Positions 56,306 through 63,411 of a DNA stretch of 64,000 nucleotides are shown here, one piece after another. The stretch covers positions 1 to 64,000 of the forward strand of contig CACEBP010000003.1 of the NCBI GenBank assembly GCA_902557785.1, read 5' to 3'. Position 1 is the stretch's first letter. Every line of letters starts with the position of its first letter. The notes beneath the pieces are model-generated. The model saw only the letters and a program-made list of their open reading frames with translations, was not told the DNA's origin and did not search any database. Both the position numbers and the translations under genes were made by a program. Origin of the DNA: an uncultured Pelagibacteraceae bacterium (GTDB lineage Bacteria; Pseudomonadota; Alphaproteobacteria; Pelagibacterales; Pelagibacteraceae).

Positions 56306-58169
56306 TTCTAAAAAGTCTTATAGAGCCACCAACAACAATCATAATTACCGATATCCAAATCCAAGCCATTAATGGTTTTTTTTGAAACTTAATGTTGTAA
56401 TAATCTGATCTATCAATATTGCTCATAGTTAAATAATAATCTTTAATTAAACTAGTTTTAATAGCTGTTTCATAGGTTAAAGTTTTAGGCTTATAGTAAA
56501 TTCTTATCTCAGGATTTAAAATATTAGTTTGATTTGAATTTATATTTTTTATTTCTAATTTTCCAATAACTGCCTGATAATTTTTATAATTTTTTAATTC
56601 TAAATTCTGTAACTGAATAGAGTAATTCTCAAATTTTTTTGTTTCCCCTAATTTTATATTATAATCTTTTTCCATCGAGAAAATATCATTCAATCCAATG
56701 AATAAAACTAAAAAGCCAAAAGACGTATGTGAAATAATTCTTGCAAAATCTAATTTATTTTTTTTAAGAGCTTTTGCTATATCTATTAAAGAGGAAATGA
56801 TCAAAAATAGAGCGCTGATAATAATAAAATTAGATAATAGGGAATAACTTTTAAAGAAAAATATTATTGCTAAATTTAAACCAATTGCACTGGTTAGTAT
56901 AAGAAAATAAATTCTAATATTTTCAAATTTGTTTTTTATCCATTTTGCTTTAGGTCCTAAAGCCATAAATAGGAGAAATACAACAACTACCGGAAATATA
57001 ATTGTATTGTAAAAAGGCGGGCCTACTGAAATTTTGTTATCTGTTAAAGCATCAGTAAAAATTGGGTAAATAGTTCCTAGCAAAACCGTAATTAAGTAAA
57101 ACATCATAAACCAGTTATTAACTAAAATGAATGTCTCTTTACTGTTCCGGTTTAATTCATAATTTTCTTTTTTATATTTTTGAAATAAGAGAAAAATTGA
57201 TCCAAATATCATTAAACTTAAAAATATTAATATATAAATCCCCCTAGTCGGATCGCTCGCAAATGTATGGACAGAATTTAAAATACCAGATCTTACTAAG
57301 AAGGTTCCTGTAACACTTAAAGTAAAAGTAATTAAGCAGAGGATTATTACCCAAAAATAAAATAAATTTCTTTTTTCGAAAACAATTAATGAATGAAATA
57401 AAGCTGTCATAGCAAACCATGGCAACAAAGAAGCATTCTCTACTGGATCCCAAAACCAAAATCCTCCCCAACCCAATTCATAGTAAGCCCATATAGAACC
57501 AACAAGAATTCCAAGTGTTTGAAAACACCAAGATATTAAAACCCAATTTTTAATAGAAAGAGAAAATGATTTTTCTGAATAATTAGTAATTAGCGATGCT
57601 ATTGCTGCTGAAAAATAAATAGATGCACCCACAAAGCCTAAATAAAGAAGTGGAGGATGAATAGCCAAAGCAGGATCTTGTAATATTGGGTTTAAACCTA
57701 AACCTTCTGATGGAATTGGAGAAATTTTACTAAAAGGATTTGAATTGAGAAGAATAAAAAAAAGGAAACCAAGAATTAAAATGTTTTGAATTATTAAAGT
57801 AAAAAGTCTAAATTTTTTTGGATGATTTTTGTTATAGACTAAAAATAAAAAAGAAAATATTGAGAGAATGATGGCCCAAAGCAATAAACTTCCTTCATGA
57901 TTTCCCCATGTTCCTGCAATCTTATAAAATAAAGGCTTTAAAGAATGGGAGTTTTGATAAACGGTAATTAAAGAAAAATCTGAGATAATAAAAGCAGCTA
58001 TCAAAACAAAAAAGCAAATTATTATTGAGGTGCTCTGGATTAGACTTAGTTGAAAAATATTTTTATCTATTCCTCCAGATATTTTAAGATTTCTGTTAGC
58101 AAAATATATTATACTCAAACTTAAGATTACATTTAAAAATAATAATATATTTCCTAGATTACTTAGCAT
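56289..58169 (-). CDS. ccmF: Cytochrome c haem lyase subunit CcmF
   Basis: CcmF attaches haem to apocytochrome c with CcmH. It is a large polytopic protein of 626 aa with about 14 helices and the haem-handling WWD motif G-W-G-G-F-W-F-W-D-P-V-E-N-A near residue 235. The P-P-L-L-Y-L-G-F-V-G segment and flanking His residues are also visible. It overlaps ccmE by 11 bases and ccmG by 17. Confidence 0.96.
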   Translation of the reverse strand: MLSNLGNILLFLNVILSLSIIYFANRNLKISGGIDKNIFQLSLIQSTSIIICFFVLIAAFIISDFSLITVYQNSHSLKPLFYKIAGTWGNHEGSLLLWAIILSIFSFLFLVYNKNHPKKFRLFTLIIQNILILGFLFFILLNSNPFSKISPIPSEGLGLNPILQDPALAIHPPLLYLGFVGASIYFSAAIASLITNYSEKSFSLSIKNWVLISWCFQTLGILVGSIWAYYELGWGGFWFWDPVENASLLPWFAMTALFHSLIVFEKRNLFYFWVIILCLITFTLSVTGTFLVRSGILNSVHTFASDPTRGIYILIFLSLMIFGSIFLLFQKYKKENYELNRNSKETFILVNNWFMMFYLITVLLGTIYPIFTDALTDNKISVGPPFYNTIIFPVVVVFLLFMALGPKAKWIKNKFENIRIYFLILTSAIGLNLAIIFFFKSYSLLSNFIIISALFLIISSLIDIAKALKKNKLDFARIISHTSFGFLVLFIGLNDIFSMEKDYNIKLGETKKFENYSIQLQNLELKNYKNYQAVIGKLEIKNINSNQTNILNPEIRIYYKPKTLTYETAIKTSLIKDYYLTMSNIDRSDYYNIKFQKKPLMAWIWISVIMIVVGGSIRLFRNAKNN

Positions 58170-58587
58170 TTTTTTTTATCATATCTTTTAATTCTGGAGG
58201 CATGTAATTTTCATCATGTTTTGCTAAAATTCTATCAGCTATAAAGAAGGTTTTATCTTGTAACTTTCCCTCAGCAACAACGCCTTTTTCCTCTGAAAAT
58301 AAGTTAGGAACTGTGCCGCTAAAGCTAATATTAAGCTCATTATTAAAATCAGTGATTATAAAATTTATTTCTTCCTCTTTAATTTTTAATGAATTTTTTT
58401 TAACCATTCCGCCTACTCTAATTTTTTTACCAAAATTAATATTTTGATTATTTTTTATATCTGTAGGAGATTTAAAATATAAAATATTTTTGTTTAATGA
58501 TTGAAGTATAAAAAAAATTCCTGTTACTGATACTAGTAACGTTATTGCTAAGAGTGAAGCTCTTTTTTTTACTTTTTTCGGAAGCAT
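58159..58587 (-). CDS. ccmE: Cytochrome c-type haem chaperone CcmE
   Basis: CcmE holds haem covalently in the periplasm and passes it to CcmF. It has one N-terminal membrane helix (about residues 10-30) and an OB-like beta barrel with I-R-V-G-G-M-V and V-V-A-E-G. The haem-binding His is in A-K-H-D-E-N-Y (H-x-x-x-Y). The length of 142 aa is normal. It lies eight bases downstream of ccmD. Confidence 0.94.
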   Translation of the reverse strand: MLPKKVKKRASLLAITLLVSVTGIFFILQSLNKNILYFKSPTDIKNNQNINFGKKIRVGGMVKKNSLKIKEEEINFIITDFNNELNISFSGTVPNLFSEEKGVVAEGKLQDKTFFIADRILAKHDENYMPPELKDMIKKNAK

Positions 58588-58595
58588 TCAATGCT

Positions 58596-58829
58596 TTAAA
58601 TAATTTTATTAGATGAGGATAAAACTTGTGAAGCTATTTTTGAATTCTCGATAACTATTTTCTTTCTCTCAGATGAAAGCTCGTTAATCTCTTTCGCAAA
58701 ATCTTTTTCGTACTTTTTAAGTGTTTTTAATGTTTTGTAGTAAAGCAATCCACAGGCAATAAATGTAATTGCGAAAGATCCCCATACAAATAAACCGTAA
58801 CCATTCATTGATAAAAAATTTTGTATCAT
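58596..58829 (-). CDS. ccmD: Haem exporter protein CcmD
   Basis: CcmD is a small membrane protein that helps release holo-CcmE from the CcmABC complex. The 77-aa sequence begins with F-L-S-M-N-G-Y-G-L-F-V-W-G-S-F, the family's characteristic start, followed by one membrane helix and a charged cytoplasmic helix with a possible coiled coil (about residues 34-68). It overlaps ccmC by four bases (ATGA type). Confidence 0.88.
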   Translation of the reverse strand: MIQNFLSMNGYGLFVWGSFAITFIACGLLYYKTLKTLKKYEKDFAKEINELSSERKKIVIENSKIASQVLSSSNKII

Positions 58830-59533
58830 AACCTTTTTAAGTTTTTTCTCTTTATTCTAATGATTTCTGTCTTGTATTTCATTAGAAAAATTAACGCACA
58901 ATACAATATCAAGACAAAAAACATTAATAATAGTGGCATTAACATTGAAGAATGGATTGAGCTCTCTCCAGTTAACTTAATGCTCGCAGGTTGATGAAGT
59001 GTATTCCACCAATCAACGGAGTACTTAATTATAGGAATATTAATTAATCCTATTATCGCAATAATACTAGAAATTTTGTTTGCTTTATTTTCATCTAAAA
59101 TAAATTTATGAGTTGAAATAAATGCAATATAAAAAAGAGCAAGAATCAACATTGATGTTATTCGAGCGTCCCAAGCCCACCATGTTCCCCATGTTGGTTG
59201 GCCCCAAATAGAGCCAGTGACCAATGCTAAGCATGTGAACATAAGACCTATTGGAGCAATACTTTTAGTTATTAATTTGATGTTCTTAATTTTAAAAATA
59301 AAATGTGCAATGGACAATATTGCAATTGAAGAAAAAGAAGCTAAACCAATCCATGCTGAAGGAACATGTACATACATTATTCTTACGCTATCTCCCTGCA
59401 AATAATCAGGCGGTGAAAAGATTAAAGCAAAAGAAAGTGCCACTAAAAGTAAAATAAAAAAAATTGAATTTATAAATCTAATTAATTTCTCAATCCAATA
59501 AAAAATATTGCTTAAGTTTAAAATTTTAAACAT
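58826..59533 (-). CDS. ccmC: Haem exporter protein CcmC
   Basis: CcmC loads haem onto CcmE. The 235-aa protein has about six helices and the WWD motif W-G-T-W-W-A-W-D-A-R-I-T-S near residue 118, flanked by conserved His residues (V-H-V-P-S-A-W and L-H-Q-P). It is the first gene of the ccmCDEFGH run. The ABC-transporter partners ccmA and ccmB are not in this window. Confidence 0.95.
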   Translation of the reverse strand: MFKILNLSNIFYWIEKLIRFINSIFFILLLVALSFALIFSPPDYLQGDSVRIMYVHVPSAWIGLASFSSIAILSIAHFIFKIKNIKLITKSIAPIGLMFTCLALVTGSIWGQPTWGTWWAWDARITSMLILALFYIAFISTHKFILDENKANKISSIIAIIGLINIPIIKYSVDWWNTLHQPASIKLTGESSIHSSMLMPLLLMFFVLILYCALIFLMKYKTEIIRIKRKNLKRL

Positions 59534-59540
59534 TAAGCTT

Positions 59541-59569
59541 TAACTACTACAATATTTTTTTTATGTGAA
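59541..59569 (-). promoter_or_regulatory. Candidate promoter of ccmC
   Basis: On the minus strand TTCACA (59569-59564) and TAGTTA (59546-59541) are 17 bp apart. The -10 box ends seven bases before the ATG at 59533, which would make the mRNA leaderless or nearly so. Confidence 0.4.
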
Positions 59570-59581
59570 GTTATATTATGG

Positions 59582-59636
59582 GCCCAACTGAGAATTAGGA
59601 GGGAGTATAACTAAAGAAGTTTATCCTCAATTGGGC
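59582..59636. other. Structured intergenic element, possible small RNA or leader
   Basis: A long hairpin dominates this gap between hspQ and ccmC. Outer arms are 59582-59592 and 59626-59636: 11 positions with one C-A mismatch. An inner helix is formed by 59607-59612 with 59618-59624 (one bulge). The apical half contains AGGAGGG (59597-59603), a strong anti-SD complement. The element is clearly richer in G+C than its surroundings. No terminator T-run follows on either strand. On the plus strand a -10-like TATATT (59572-59577) precedes it, so it could be a separate RNA starting near 59584. It lacks the SRP RNA core and does not read as tmRNA, 6S RNA or a riboswitch I know. Confidence 0.5.
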
Positions 59637-59710
59637 TAAAACATGAAAAATGTACAAGTTCTCTGTGTCTGAGGTTTGAATAAAAAATGTTAAATTTTAG
59701 GCAATGAATT

Positions 59711-60034
59711 TTAATTGGATATTTTGTAGTAACTCGAGCCTTTTTTTCCTGTAAAGATTTCTTCTATGAGCGGGTGCTTCACAGGTTCTTTTGATTGGTC
59801 TAAAAGAAGGTTTTGTTCAGAAACATAAGCTTCATAAGTAACATCATTGCTCTCAGCTAGTAAATGATAAAATGGTTGATCCTTTCTTGGTCTAACTTCC
59901 TTCGGAATAGACTGATACCATTCCTCTGAATTATTAAATTCAAAATCCACATCATAAATTACGCCCCTAAAATCGAAGTGCCTGTGTTTAACGACTTCCC
60001 CAATTGAAAATTTAGCTGTGTTACTTGCGCCCAT
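59711..60034 (-). CDS. hspQ: Heat-shock protein HspQ
   Basis: HspQ is a small hemimethylated-DNA-binding-like protein (YccV domain) that, in E. coli, binds unstable proteins and modulates Lon. The 107-aa sequence shows F-S-I-G-E-V-V-K-H-R, F-D-F-R-G-V-I-Y-D-V-D-F, W-Y and P-F-Y-H-L-L-A-E, the family core. A short charged C-terminal tail follows. It is divergent from ispZ and separated from ccmC by the structured gap. Confidence 0.93.
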   Translation of the reverse strand: MGASNTAKFSIGEVVKHRHFDFRGVIYDVDFEFNNSEEWYQSIPKEVRPRKDQPFYHLLAESNDVTYEAYVSEQNLLLDQSKEPVKHPLIEEIFTGKKGSSYYKISN

Positions 60035-60040
60035 ACCAAA

Positions 60041-60068
60041 TAGTTAGTAATTTTTAATCAGAAATCAA
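60041..60068 (-). promoter_or_regulatory. Promoter of hspQ
   Basis: On the minus strand TTGATT (60068-60063) and TAACTA (60046-60041) are 16 bp apart. The -10 box ends six bases before the ATG at 60034, suggesting a leaderless mRNA. This looks like a standard sigma-70 promoter, not a heat-shock type. Confidence 0.5.
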
Positions 60069-60077
60069 TATCTAATT

Positions 60078-60093
60078 TAATAAAATTTTATTA
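60078..60093. repeat. A/T palindrome between hspQ and ispZ
   Basis: A perfect 16-bp palindrome, TAATAAAATTTTATTA, lies in the divergent gap. It could be an operator, but in DNA this A+T-rich it may be chance. Confidence 0.4.
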
Positions 60094-60110
60094 TATGCTA
60101 ATAATTGTTT

Positions 60111-60656
60111 GTGAATAAGTCGTTTTTGAAATTTATTACTGACTTTGGTCCATTATTAATTTTTTTTACAATTTACTATAAAAGTGGAAATAACTTAAGT
60201 GCAGCTATACCTCCATTAATAATTTCAACATTAATAGCAGTGGCTATCATGTATTTTATTGAAAAAAAAATTCCATATGTGCCTTTAATTGGTGCTGTAG
60301 TAATTTCCTTATTTGGCGGTTTAACATTATATTTTAATAATCCGATTTTTATTTACATGAAACCAACGATAGTAAATTTGATATTTGCGGCTATTCTTCT
60401 CGTAAGTAAATCTTTTTTTAATAGAAATTTTTTAAAACTTTTTTTGCAGACTGCATTTCAATTAAATGAAGAAGGATGGGGAAAACTCAATTCAAGGTGG
60501 GCTTATTTTTTTATATTTTTAGCTTTATTAAATGAGGTTGTCTGGCGAACTCAACCTGAAGCCACTTGGGTTAACTTTAAAGTTTGGGGAATGTTGCCAA
60601 TTACAATAATTTTTACTGCAATGCAGTTGCCACTAATAAATAGGTATAAGTTATGA
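60111..60656 (+). CDS. ispZ: Septation protein A / IspZ (YciB family)
   Basis: This is an inner-membrane protein of the YciB/IspZ family, linked to septation and cell-envelope synthesis. The 181-aa sequence has the family start F-G-P-L-L-I-F-F, five to six membrane helices and the C-terminal N-E-V-V-W-R and W-V-N-F-K segments. The start is taken as GTG 60111 (M-N-K-S-F-L-K-F), giving the usual N-terminus; a TTG at 60105 is in frame but less likely. TAATAA at 60099-60104, with an upstream TG, looks like an extended -10 box and would place transcription start on the GTG. It overlaps the next gene by four bases. Confidence 0.9.
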   Translation: MNKSFLKFITDFGPLLIFFTIYYKSGNNLSAAIPPLIISTLIAVAIMYFIEKKIPYVPLIGAVVISLFGGLTLYFNNPIFIYMKPTIVNLIFAAILLVSKSFFNRNFLKLFLQTAFQLNEEGWGKLNSRWAYFFIFLALLNEVVWRTQPEATWVNFKVWGMLPITIIFTAMQLPLINRYKL

Positions 60657-61000
60657 ATAAAATAAGACTAGTAATTAATAATGATTATAAAAGAAATGAA
60701 AAAGAAAAATTTTTTATTAAAAAAGAATTACAAAGTATTTTAAATTTGTATGCAAAAATGGTTTCAAACGGTTCATGGAAAGATTATTCGTTTACTTCTA
60801 GTAAAAAAGAAGTTTCATTCGATGTTTATCAAAGAGCTTCTGAGAAACCTGTCTTGAGAATTTTAAAGAATCTTAAACCAAAATATTTTAATGAAAAATA
60901 TCTCATTAAAGATAAAAACGGAGCAGTTCTTAAAAAATCTGAAAATTTAAATCAACTAATAAGTAAAACTAGTTGGAATAAACTAAAATTAGTTAAGTAA
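60653..61000 (+). CDS. DUF2794 family protein
   Basis: This is a conserved alphaproteobacterial protein of unknown function, 115 aa. The pattern F-x-K-K-E-L-Q-S-I-L-N-L-Y-A-K-M-V with G-S-W-K-D-Y and F-D-V-Y-Q-R-A-S-E-K-P matches the DUF2794 core, and no signal or membrane helix is seen. It overlaps ispZ by four bases (ATGA) and its stop abuts the convergent Bax1-inhibitor gene. No function is inferred. Confidence 0.83.
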   Translation: MNKIRLVINNDYKRNEKEKFFIKKELQSILNLYAKMVSNGSWKDYSFTSSKKEVSFDVYQRASEKPVLRILKNLKPKYFNEKYLIKDKNGAVLKKSENLNQLISKTSWNKLKLVK

Positions 61001-61753
61001 TTATCTTCTTTGACCGAAAAGTCTTAAAAGCATTATAAATAGATTTATAAAGTCTAAGTATAAAGTTAGAGCGCCCATGACAGCTTTTTTACCAATCATC
61101 TCTCCGCTATCGCTTACTAAATACATGTTCTTTATTTTTTGAGTATCATATGCTGTTAAACCTACAAAAACCAATACACCGATTATGGAAATTACAAAGT
61201 ACATCATTGTAGATTTCATAAAAATATTTACCAATGACGCAATTATAATTCCGAAAAGACCCATCATTAAAAAAGATCCTAACTTAGTTAAATCTCTCTT
61301 AGTAGTATAACCGTAGATACTCATTGCCCCGAATGTTCCAGCAGTTATGAAAAAAACTCTAGTTATGCTTGCTCCTGTATAAATTAAAAATATTGATGAA
61401 AGGGATGCGCCCATTAACGCTGCGAATATCCAAAAAGTAGTTTGAGCTTTCGCAGCAGACATTTTTGCAATTCCAAAACTCATGTAAAAAACTACTGCTA
61501 AAGGTGCCAACATGATCACCCATTTTAGTCCTGAAGCGTAAATTGTATTTCCGAAGTTTGTTAAACCAATGATCTGCCCTTCGCTTGAAGTTACAACAGC
61601 CATTTTAAAAAATGCTAGAGCTATAAAACCTGTCAATAAAACACCAGAAGCCATGTAGTTATAGACTTTAAGCATGTAAGAACGTAAGCCCTGATCTATA
61701 ATTGCTTCAGAAGCTGATGATCTAACAGTTGATGTTTGTTTGTTAAAATCCAT
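61001..61753 (-). CDS. Bax1-inhibitor (YbhL/UPF0005) family membrane protein
   Basis: This is a seven-helix protein of 250 aa related to E. coli YbhL and the BI-1 family, which includes bacterial calcium-leak channels. Features are a short soluble N-terminus with D-Q-G-L-R-S-Y-M-L-K-V-Y-N-Y-M, then the hydrophobic core and the C-terminal V-G-L-T-A-Y-D-T-Q-K-I, A-L-T-L-Y-L-D-F-I-N-L-F segment typical of the family. The physiological role in this organism is not known. It is divergent from the aldo/keto reductase gene. Confidence 0.92.
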   Translation of the reverse strand: MDFNKQTSTVRSSASEAIIDQGLRSYMLKVYNYMASGVLLTGFIALAFFKMAVVTSSEGQIIGLTNFGNTIYASGLKWVIMLAPLAVVFYMSFGIAKMSAAKAQTTFWIFAALMGASLSSIFLIYTGASITRVFFITAGTFGAMSIYGYTTKRDLTKLGSFLMMGLFGIIIASLVNIFMKSTMMYFVISIIGVLVFVGLTAYDTQKIKNMYLVSDSGEMIGKKAVMGALTLYLDFINLFIMLLRLFGQRR

Positions 61754-61759
61754 TCTTTA

Positions 61760-61787
61760 TATATATGTTTTTTTAAAAACTTTTCAA
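61760..61787 (-). promoter_or_regulatory. Promoter of the Bax1-inhibitor gene
   Basis: On the minus strand TTGAAA (61787-61782) and TATATA (61765-61760) are 16 bp apart. The -10 box ends six bases before the ATG at 61753, so transcription would start at or next to the start codon. Confidence 0.5.
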
Positions 61788-61797
61788 TAGTCAAAAA

Positions 61798-61826
61798 TTG
61801 ACCTAAAAAAGAGCCGTAAATATTAA
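61798..61826 (+). promoter_or_regulatory. Promoter of the aldo/keto reductase gene
   Basis: TTGACC (61798-61803) and TATTAA (61821-61826) are 17 bp apart. The -10 box ends five bases before the ATG at 61832, again suggesting a leaderless mRNA. The -35 is part of an inverted repeat GTCAA-AAA-TTGAC (61790-61802) shared with the divergent gene. Confidence 0.55.
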
Positions 61827-61831
61827 TTTTT

Positions 61832-62869
61832 ATGAAATTTAGAAAACTTGGAACCACGGATATTGATGTGAGTTTAATTTGCCTCGGCACAATGACATGG
61901 GGTACTCAGAATACTGAAAAAGATGCTTTTGAGCAGATGGACTTCGCGGTATCGCAAGGAATAAATTTTTTTGATACTGCAGAAATTTACTCTGTTCCAC
62001 CGACTTCTGACTCTTACGGCAAAACAGAAATGATGATCGGCAATTGGTTCGAGAAAAGAAAAAATAGAGATAAAATTATTTTAGCTTCTAAAGTTGCTGG
62101 ACCAGGATGTGACTGGATAAGAGGCGGAGGTAATAATTTTGATGAAAAGAAAATTGGCGAAGCTATTGATGGTAGCTTAAAAAGATTAAAAACAGATTAT
62201 ATTGACTTATATCAACTGCATTGGCCTGAACGTTCTACGAACTTTTTTGGAAGAAGAGACTATCTATTTAATAATAAAGAGGGAAATTGGAATAGTTTCG
62301 AAAGTATACTTGAAGCTTTAGAAAAGTATATAAAGAGTGGAAAGATTAGGCATATCGGTATGTCTAATGAAACACCATATGGATTATCTAGGTACCTTGA
62401 AATCTCAAAAAATAAAGGTGCTCCAAGAATGATGTCAGTGCAAAATCCATATAATTTAGTTAACCGAACTTACGAAATAGGTATGTCGGAAATTTCTATT
62501 AGGGAGAAATGTGGCTTACTCGTCTATTATCCTCTTGCAGCAGGAGGATTATCTGGAAAATATAGGAATGGTAAAATGCCTAAAGACTCTAGAATGGCAC
62601 TCTTCAAAGGTTGGGAGAGACATTTAAATCCTTTGGCAATGAAAGCCTATGATAAATATTTTGAACTTGCTAAAGATTTTAATCTAACAATGGTTCAACT
62701 GGCTCAATCCTTCGTTAATTCTAGACCATTTGTAACAAGTAATATTATTGGAGCAACCACAATGGATCAACTTAAAGAAAACGTTGAAAGCATTGACATA
62801 GAATTTACGGATGAAATGATGGAAAGAGTGAATGAAATTCACAACAACAACCCAAATCCATCACCTTAA
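61832..62869 (+). CDS. Aldo/keto reductase (Tas-like)
   Basis: This is an NADPH-dependent aldo/keto reductase of 345 aa, similar to E. coli Tas. The catalytic tetrad is visible: Asp in F-F-D-T-A-E, Tyr in E-I-Y-S, Lys in A-S-K-V-A-G and His in Q-L-H-W-P. The C-terminal cofactor segment N-I-I-G-A-T-T-M-D-Q-L is normal. An insertion with G-G-G-N-N-F-D-E-K-K after the Lys is typical of the Tas group. Substrate unknown. Confidence 0.92.
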   Translation: MKFRKLGTTDIDVSLICLGTMTWGTQNTEKDAFEQMDFAVSQGINFFDTAEIYSVPPTSDSYGKTEMMIGNWFEKRKNRDKIILASKVAGPGCDWIRGGGNNFDEKKIGEAIDGSLKRLKTDYIDLYQLHWPERSTNFFGRRDYLFNNKEGNWNSFESILEALEKYIKSGKIRHIGMSNETPYGLSRYLEISKNKGAPRMMSVQNPYNLVNRTYEIGMSEISIREKCGLLVYYPLAAGGLSGKYRNGKMPKDSRMALFKGWERHLNPLAMKAYDKYFELAKDFNLTMVQLAQSFVNSRPFVTSNIIGATTMDQLKENVESIDIEFTDEMMERVNEIHNNNPNPSP

Positions 62870-62910
62870 TCGAGCGTTGAAATCAAATAAATTTAGTATA
62901 AAAACGAATT

Positions 62911-63411
62911 ATGGTGGTCAAAAAAATATTTCTTTTAATTACTCTCGTAATCTTTTCTTTTAGCGCCTTTGCTAATACACCAAGGTCAACTGGTAAATAT
63001 AAAAATTGGGAAAGTTTTGTTGCTGAGACGGAAAAAGGTAAAATTTGTTTTGCTCAAACCGTTCCAACAAAAAGAGCTCCAGGGGCAATTCAAAGAGATC
63101 AGTCTAAATTATTTGTGACGTTTAGACCTGGTGAGAACATTAAAGATGAAGTTAGCGTTACAAGTGGCCACGATTATAAAAGTTCAACTGTCACGGCTAG
63201 CTCAGGGAAAAAAAGATATTCTTTTTTTTCACAAAAAAATTTCGCTTGGCTATTAGATGATCAAGAAGAAAAAAATTTTATTAAATTAATGAAAAAAGCA
63301 ACAAATCTTATCGTTAAAGCTAGAACAACAAAAGGTGCGGAAACTACAGATCATTATTCAATGATGGGATTTACAAAGGCATATAACACCGCAAAAAAAA
63401 CCTGCGGCTAA
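62911..63411 (+). CDS. IalB-like secreted protein (invasion-associated locus B family)
   Basis: This is a periplasmic or secreted protein of 166 aa with a clear signal peptide (about residues 1-21, ending A-F-A). The mature part shows W-E-S-F-V-A-E-T, a Cys in K-I-C-F-A-Q-T and a terminal K-T-C-G, matching the paired-Cys pattern of the alphaproteobacterial IalB family. The family is named from a Bartonella invasion locus but is widespread in free-living species, where its function is unknown. The argG ATG follows with no gap, so the two may be co-transcribed. Confidence 0.78.
   Translation: MVVKKIFLLITLVIFSFSAFANTPRSTGKYKNWESFVAETEKGKICFAQTVPTKRAPGAIQRDQSKLFVTFRPGENIKDEVSVTSGHDYKSSTVTASSGKKRYSFFSQKNFAWLLDDQEEKNFIKLMKKATNLIVKARTTKGAETTDHYSMMGFTKAYNTAKKTCG

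Noticed and set aside
59582-59636. Rho-independent terminator for hspQ
   Set aside because: The stem is long and G+C-rich at its base, but no T-run follows on the minus strand; the next T-poor stretch is mixed sequence.
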